Positions 60,505-64,000 of a stretch of 64,000 nt of DNA are shown here, piece by piece; the first letter of the stretch is position 1, and each line of letters starts with the position of its first letter. The position numbers and the translations under genes are program-made. Origin of the DNA: CALGYY01 sp963678485 (lineage in GTDB: Bacteria; Bacteroidota; Bacteroidia; Bacteroidales; CAIWKO01). The notes below the pieces were generated by a model that ran no database searches, was not told the origin of the DNA, and was given only the letters and a program-made list of their open reading frames with translations. The DNA lies in NCBI GenBank assembly GCA_963678485.1, contig OY782882.1, positions 3,534,001-3,598,000 on the forward strand, written 5' to 3'.

Positions 60505-61752
60505 TCATTTTTTAGAAGAATGTATAACATCTCCATTTAAAATTACAGTTTCAACCTTGTCACTGCCATAGGCATATGGCATGAACGCAAGGCTGGGCAT
60601 GGGTTTGGTGATGATAAGGTTGGCAATTTTTTTACGAGTAATACTTCCAAGTTCGTGACTGACCCCTATCGCATAAGCGCCATTTAATGTAACTGCCGCT
60701 AGCGCTTCTTCAGGAAGCATGCGGTAATTTATACAGCCCATCGAAAGGATCAATTGCATATTGCCAGAAGGAGAGGAGCCCGGATTGAAATCACTCGCCA
60801 ATGCTACAGATAATCCTGCATCAATCATCTTGCGAGCGGGAGCGTAGGGCATACCTAGAAAGAAGGCGGCACCTGGCAGCAAGGTTGGCATAGTGTCGGA
60901 CTCTAACAGACAGGCAATTTCTTCATCTCCGGTATATTCCAGATGATCTACCGAAAGCGCATTGTATTTTACACCCACCTGTATCCCGCCACTGCAGGCC
61001 AGTTCATTGGCATGTATCTTCGGGCGTAAGCCATGCTTTAGCCCTGCCATTAAAATTCGCTCTGTATCTTCTTCTGTAAAAAATCCTTTGTCGCAAAAGA
61101 CATCGATATAATCGGCCAGGTCTTCTGCCGCGACTTGCGGAATCATCTCGTTGATTATCATATCAACATATTCTGACTGTTTTCCTTTAAATGCTGCAGG
61201 GACCGCATGGGCACCGAGGAACGTTGCTTTAATAGTAATCGGACTGAAATCCTTAAGTTGACGAATAACCCTGAGCATCTTGAGTTCATCTTCGGTGTTT
61301 AGGCCGTAGCCGCTTTTTATTTCTACAGCGCCGGTGCCCATTTTCATTATCTCGGTCAACCGAACTAACGCTGATTCCACTAATGCTTCTTCACTGGTAT
61401 CGTGCAGACGCTTTGCCGAATTTAAGATGCCCCCGCCACGTTGAGCTATTTCTTCATAACTCAGTCCTTTAATCTTGTCAATATATTCCAGCTCACGACT
61501 ACCCGCATATACAAGGTGTGTGTGTGAATCGCAAAACGCAGGAATGACGTAGCGTCCCGATGCATCTATAATTTCTTCCGCCTTGTCAGGACAATGTTCC
61601 ATCGGCCCGTAATCAGCAATGTGACGGTGTTTAATCAACACATAAGCATTGTTGATTTCTGTGCTGGCACTCATCTCTTTACCACATAAGCGATCCTTGT
61701 GTTCGTGCCCGCTCATGCACAAGCCTTGAATGTTTTTAATTAGTAGTGACAT
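60505..61752 (-). CDS. hutI: Imidazolonepropionase
   Basis: This protein has 415 residues. The amidohydrolase metal motif is in AFCDSHTHLVYAG near residue 90, followed by RGGGILNSAKRL, GTGAVEIKSGYGL, and the metal-ligand region HANELACSGG and HLEYTGDEEI. It opens 4-imidazolone-5-propionate to N-formimino-L-glutamate, the substrate of the downstream FtcD. ATG 61,752 was chosen because MSLLIKNIQGL begins the family-like N-terminus. hutH and hutU are not in the window. Confidence 0.95.
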   Translation of the reverse strand: MSLLIKNIQGLCMSGHEHKDRLCGKEMSASTEINNAYVLIKHRHIADYGPMEHCPDKAEEIIDASGRYVIPAFCDSHTHLVYAGSRELEYIDKIKGLSYEEIAQRGGGILNSAKRLHDTSEEALVESALVRLTEIMKMGTGAVEIKSGYGLNTEDELKMLRVIRQLKDFSPITIKATFLGAHAVPAAFKGKQSEYVDMIINEMIPQVAAEDLADYIDVFCDKGFFTEEDTERILMAGLKHGLRPKIHANELACSGGIQVGVKYNALSVDHLEYTGDEEIACLLESDTMPTLLPGAAFFLGMPYAPARKMIDAGLSVALASDFNPGSSPSGNMQLILSMGCINYRMLPEEALAAVTLNGAYAIGVSHELGSITRKKIANLIITKPMPSLAFMPYAYGSDKVETVILNGDVIHSSKK

Positions 61753-61813
61753 ATAATAATATGATTGATATACATTGTTAATTGCTACTTTCAATAGTTT
61801 CAGAACGATAGTG

Positions 61814-61821
61814 CAAAAGTA
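61814..61821 (-). promoter_or_regulatory. Bacteroidota -7 element (TACTTTTG) for hutI-ftcD-lipoprotein
   Basis: The minus strand reads TACTTTTGC, a full match, 61 bp before the hutI ATG. Confidence 0.5.
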
Positions 61822-61899
61822 AGAAACTGTTTTGATTTTGATGATTTTGCCTGAGAACTGTGGCTGTGCCTTAGTTTGTAGTGCGGTTTTTAGTGTGGT

Positions 61900-62092
61900 G
61901 TTAATGAGTTATTGGGTTAAAAGGTTTATTGGTTTTTGGGTTAATTAGTTCAATGGAAGAAACCATGTGGCTTGCAGAGGCCTCACCCATTAAAAAATTC
62001 GTCAAAGCATCAATCTCCAAATCTTGCACCGCCACCCCATTATCACATTGCCCCATTATCACATTTCCACATTATCGCATTATTACATTATA
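61900..62092 (+). repeat. Short copy of composite repeat, family beta
   Basis: TTATTGGGTTAAAAGG units are followed by the 130-bp module (TTAGTTCAATGGAAGAAACC to TTGCACCGCC) and an octamer array (ATTATCACATTGCCCC) to 62,092. It fills the 464-bp gap between the hutI promoter and the C10 peptidase gene, apart from the promoter of the latter. Confidence 0.72.
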
Positions 62093-62183
62093 CAACGTTC
62101 TGCAAATGAGAGAGTCGCTGTTAATTAACTGTTAATAATTGTGAATGAAATTTTTCCCCTGAATTGTTAATTTAGAATTTTCC

Positions 62184-62191
62184 TATATTTG
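62184..62191 (+). promoter_or_regulatory. Promoter of the C10 peptidase gene (TATATTTG with TTG 17 bp upstream)
   Basis: TATATTTG matches the -7 consensus, and a TTG at 62,164-62,166 is a -33 candidate at 17-bp spacing. The element lies 25 bp before the ATG at 62,217. Confidence 0.55.
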
Positions 62192-62216
62192 TAAAGAAGA
62201 TCAACCATTCTCCGAT

Positions 62217-64000
62217 ATGAAAATTATTAAAATTACGCTTTCCCTGTGTATTATTTTATGCACATCGCTTGCGCTGAATGCAAAGAGCATCAGCCCGGAT
62301 CAGGCCCGCAAGGCTGCAACCTACTTCTACTTCGAACGTGTGAACCAGAATCAACAGGTCGCTGCGAAAGACCTTAGTATCTCTGAGGAACGCGAAGTTA
62401 GAAAAGACGGACAATTACTCTACTATGTGTTCAATTTTTCACGCGGCGGATGGGTGTTAATGTCTTCCGACGACCGCTTTATTCCAGTGATTGGCTATTC
62501 ATTTAATGGAAACTATGGGACTAAAAATATGCCCTGCTGTTTTGAGTTCTGGATGAAGAAAGTGGATGAACAAATCGCCGCTTCTCTCAATGATAATACT
62601 CCTGCTTTGGCCTCTGCCACTGCAATGTGGGAAGATTTGCTAACCAGAGATGCTAATAACCTTCCTGTTTACAAATCAAAAGCGATTACTCCAATGCTGC
62701 TCTCTAGCTGGGATCAGAGTCAGTACTACAATGCTCTTTGCCCTGCCGCTTCTGATGGTCCCGATGGCCATGCTTTAGTTGGTTGCGTGGCTACTTCAAT
62801 GTCGCAGGTGATGTATTATTATCGCTATCCTACGACCGGACTTGGCACCCATAGCGGACTTAATCTTGGAAGTTATACTTACCGCTGGGGTGAAATGCTC
62901 AACAGTCTTTCAAATTATAATCAGGGTGTGGCTGAATTATGCTACCACGCTGGCGTTACTGTGAATATGAGCTACGGCGGAACCGGTAGCGGTGCGCAAA
63001 CCTCTGATATTCCTACCGCATTGGAAAGTCATTTCAGATATGATGCAGCTTGTAATTACAAATCAGAAACAATGTACAGCTCTTCAACATGGAATGGTTA
63101 TATGACTTCTAACCTCGATGCTATGCACCCTGTGATTTATTCCGGTACTGATCCCACCGATGGCGGTCACGCCTGGGTTTGCGACGGATATCAGGGAACC
63201 GATTATTTCCATATGAATTGGGGTTGGGGTGGATATTATGATGGATATTTTTATCTCAATAATCTCGCTGCCGGCGGCAGTAATTTCAGCGATTGGCAAG
63301 GAGCTGTGTTTGATATTTATCCTCCAACAGCATCCTATCCTAGCTATTGCACAGGCACCCAAACGCTCACCTATACCAACGGAAGTATCGTTGATGGCAG
63401 TGGCCCCAGCAATTATAGCAATAACGCAAATTGCCAGTGGCTCATCGATCCAACCGAAGTAATCGCTAAAATTACCATTAGCTTTCAAGCATTCGGAACA
63501 GAAAATACCAACGACGTAGTTACCATTTATGATGGCAATTCAACCGCTGCACCTGTGTTGGCAACTCTTTCAGGAAGCTCATTACCCGCAAATGTTGTTA
63601 CTACGGGTGATGTCGCTCTTGTAGTATTTTCCACCAACGGAAGCACCACCAATTCTGGCTGGCAACTCGAGTACCGCTCTTCATATCCTGTGTATTGCAG
63701 CGGGATAACAACCCTTACCACACCAACCGGCAGTATTGCCGATGGTAGCGGCACTAACGATTACTCTATTAATCAGCTTTGCCGCTGGCGCATTCAGCCG
63801 ACCGGCGCTGAAAGTATTACCCTCGATTTTACTTCATTAAATCTAGCGGCCGACGATTTTATTTATATTTACGACGAAGTTACTGGTTTGGCTCAGGAAA
63901 CAATTACAGGATCTTCCATCCCTGCTGTCGAAACATATCCTACTTCCAAAATTCTGGTCGTATTCAAAACCAATGCATCCAACAATGCTCCCGGCTGGAG
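62217..64000 (+). CDS. Secreted C10-family cysteine peptidase with CUB-like domains (3' end outside window)
   Basis: At least 594 residues lie in the window, and the frame remains open at its end. The signal peptide is MKIIKITLSLCIILCTSLAL. A propeptide of about 100 residues (Spi-like, DQARKAATYFYFERVN, GGWVLMSSDDRFIPVIGYS) precedes the streptopain-type catalytic domain: Cys190 in VGCVATSMSQVMYYY, His318 in GGHAWVCDGYQ, and the MNWGWGGYYDGYF motif. Two CUB-like domains follow (from about 376 and 491; each CxGxxTLT-x-GSI-x-DGSG, then FxTNxSxxxxGW). A T9SS sorting domain is expected beyond the window but not seen. A likely role is extracellular proteolysis. Confidence 0.9.
   Translation, partial: MKIIKITLSLCIILCTSLALNAKSISPDQARKAATYFYFERVNQNQQVAAKDLSISEEREVRKDGQLLYYVFNFSRGGWVLMSSDDRFIPVIGYSFNGNYGTKNMPCCFEFWMKKVDEQIAASLNDNTPALASATAMWEDLLTRDANNLPVYKSKAITPMLLSSWDQSQYYNALCPAASDGPDGHALVGCVATSMSQVMYYYRYPTTGLGTHSGLNLGSYTYRWGEMLNSLSNYNQGVAELCYHAGVTVNMSYGGTGSGAQTSDIPTALESHFRYDAACNYKSETMYSSSTWNGYMTSNLDAMHPVIYSGTDPTDGGHAWVCDGYQGTDYFHMNWGWGGYYDGYFYLNNLAAGGSNFSDWQGAVFDIYPPTASYPSYCTGTQTLTYTNGSIVDGSGPSNYSNNANCQWLIDPTEVIAKITISFQAFGTENTNDVVTIYDGNSTAAPVLATLSGSSLPANVVTTGDVALVVFSTNGSTTNSGWQLEYRSSYPVYCSGITTLTTPTGSIADGSGTNDYSINQLCRWRIQPTGAESITLDFTSLNLAADDFIYIYDEVTGLAQETITGSSIPAVETYPTSKILVVFKTNASNNAPGW

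Noticed and set aside
1..64000. tRNA, rRNA, tmRNA or other known RNA genes
   Set aside because: No cloverleaf-like sequences, rRNA segments or other recognisable RNA families were noticed by eye. A tRNAscan-type or covariance-model search would be needed to exclude them fully.

Overview
The window is a piece of a Bacteroidota chromosome, most likely from an anaerobic or facultative member of the Bacteroidia. The evidence is as follows: three complete secreted proteins carry C-terminal sorting domains of the type IX secretion system (T9SS); there is a TonB-dependent receptor with an N-terminal carboxypeptidase-D-like domain; many lipoproteins and secreted TPR and WD40 proteins are present; start codons lack clear Shine-Dalgarno sequences; and many genes are preceded by the Bacteroidota -7 promoter element TAnnTTTG. 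A ferredoxin-type indolepyruvate oxidoreductase suggests anaerobic 2-oxoacid metabolism. I saw no tRNA, rRNA, CRISPR array, transposase or phage gene.

Layout. 0-5 kb: end of glyA, a Spo0M-like protein, a nucleoside phosphorylase, a tandem universal stress protein, cinA and rpmB. 5-15 kb: a carboxypeptidase-regulatory-domain protein with a TonB-dependent receptor, a repeat-filled gap, and an 1868-residue T9SS cargo protein with a PKD domain and ten Ig-like repeats. 15-23 kb: TPR and coiled-coil proteins, a secreted papain-like peptidase, arfB, a T9SS metalloprotease, a patatin-like lipase and an MFS transporter. 23-29 kb: a beta-barrel protein, a saccharopine dehydrogenase-type enzyme, a DjlA-like co-chaperone, tag, ribBA and a CPBP-type membrane protein. 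28.7-36 kb: four tandem paralogous lipoproteins, a TPR/WD40 pair, another lipoprotein and an AcpH-like protein. 36.8-46 kb: iorAB, an isocitrate/isopropylmalate-type dehydrogenase, a phosphodiester glycosidase with a membrane-anchored partner, a degenerate HD-domain protein, a four-helix-bundle protein and an aconitase-family enzyme. 47-57 kb: a 2785-residue T9SS protein preceded by a small secreted protein and followed, on the other strand, by a paralogue of that small protein. 58-64 kb: histidine degradation genes (hutI, ftcD) with a lipoprotein, then a secreted C10 peptidase with CUB-like domains that runs off the window.

How the genes work together. HutI and FtcD catalyse consecutive steps from imidazolonepropionate to glutamate and 5,10-methenyl-THF. 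IorA and IorB form one enzyme. The aconitase-family and isocitrate-type enzymes could be consecutive steps to 2-oxoglutarate, although they are not adjacent. Secreted peptidases and very large sorted surface proteins point to a life spent degrading protein and attaching to surfaces.

The most unusual property is the non-coding sequence. Nearly every gene-free stretch over 300 bp is assembled from the same small set of modules: inverted repeats around TTCGACAAGCTCAGG, palindromes around CCGGATTTAATCCGG, 8-bp tandem arrays of ATTATCAC or ATAACCCC, and a roughly 130-bp module containing TTCAAAACCAG. These form two composite families, here called alpha and beta, whose long copies can be aligned with each other in inverted orientation. 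Beta copies flank the aconitase-family gene on both sides in opposite orientation. No protein in the window is an evident mobiliser for them.
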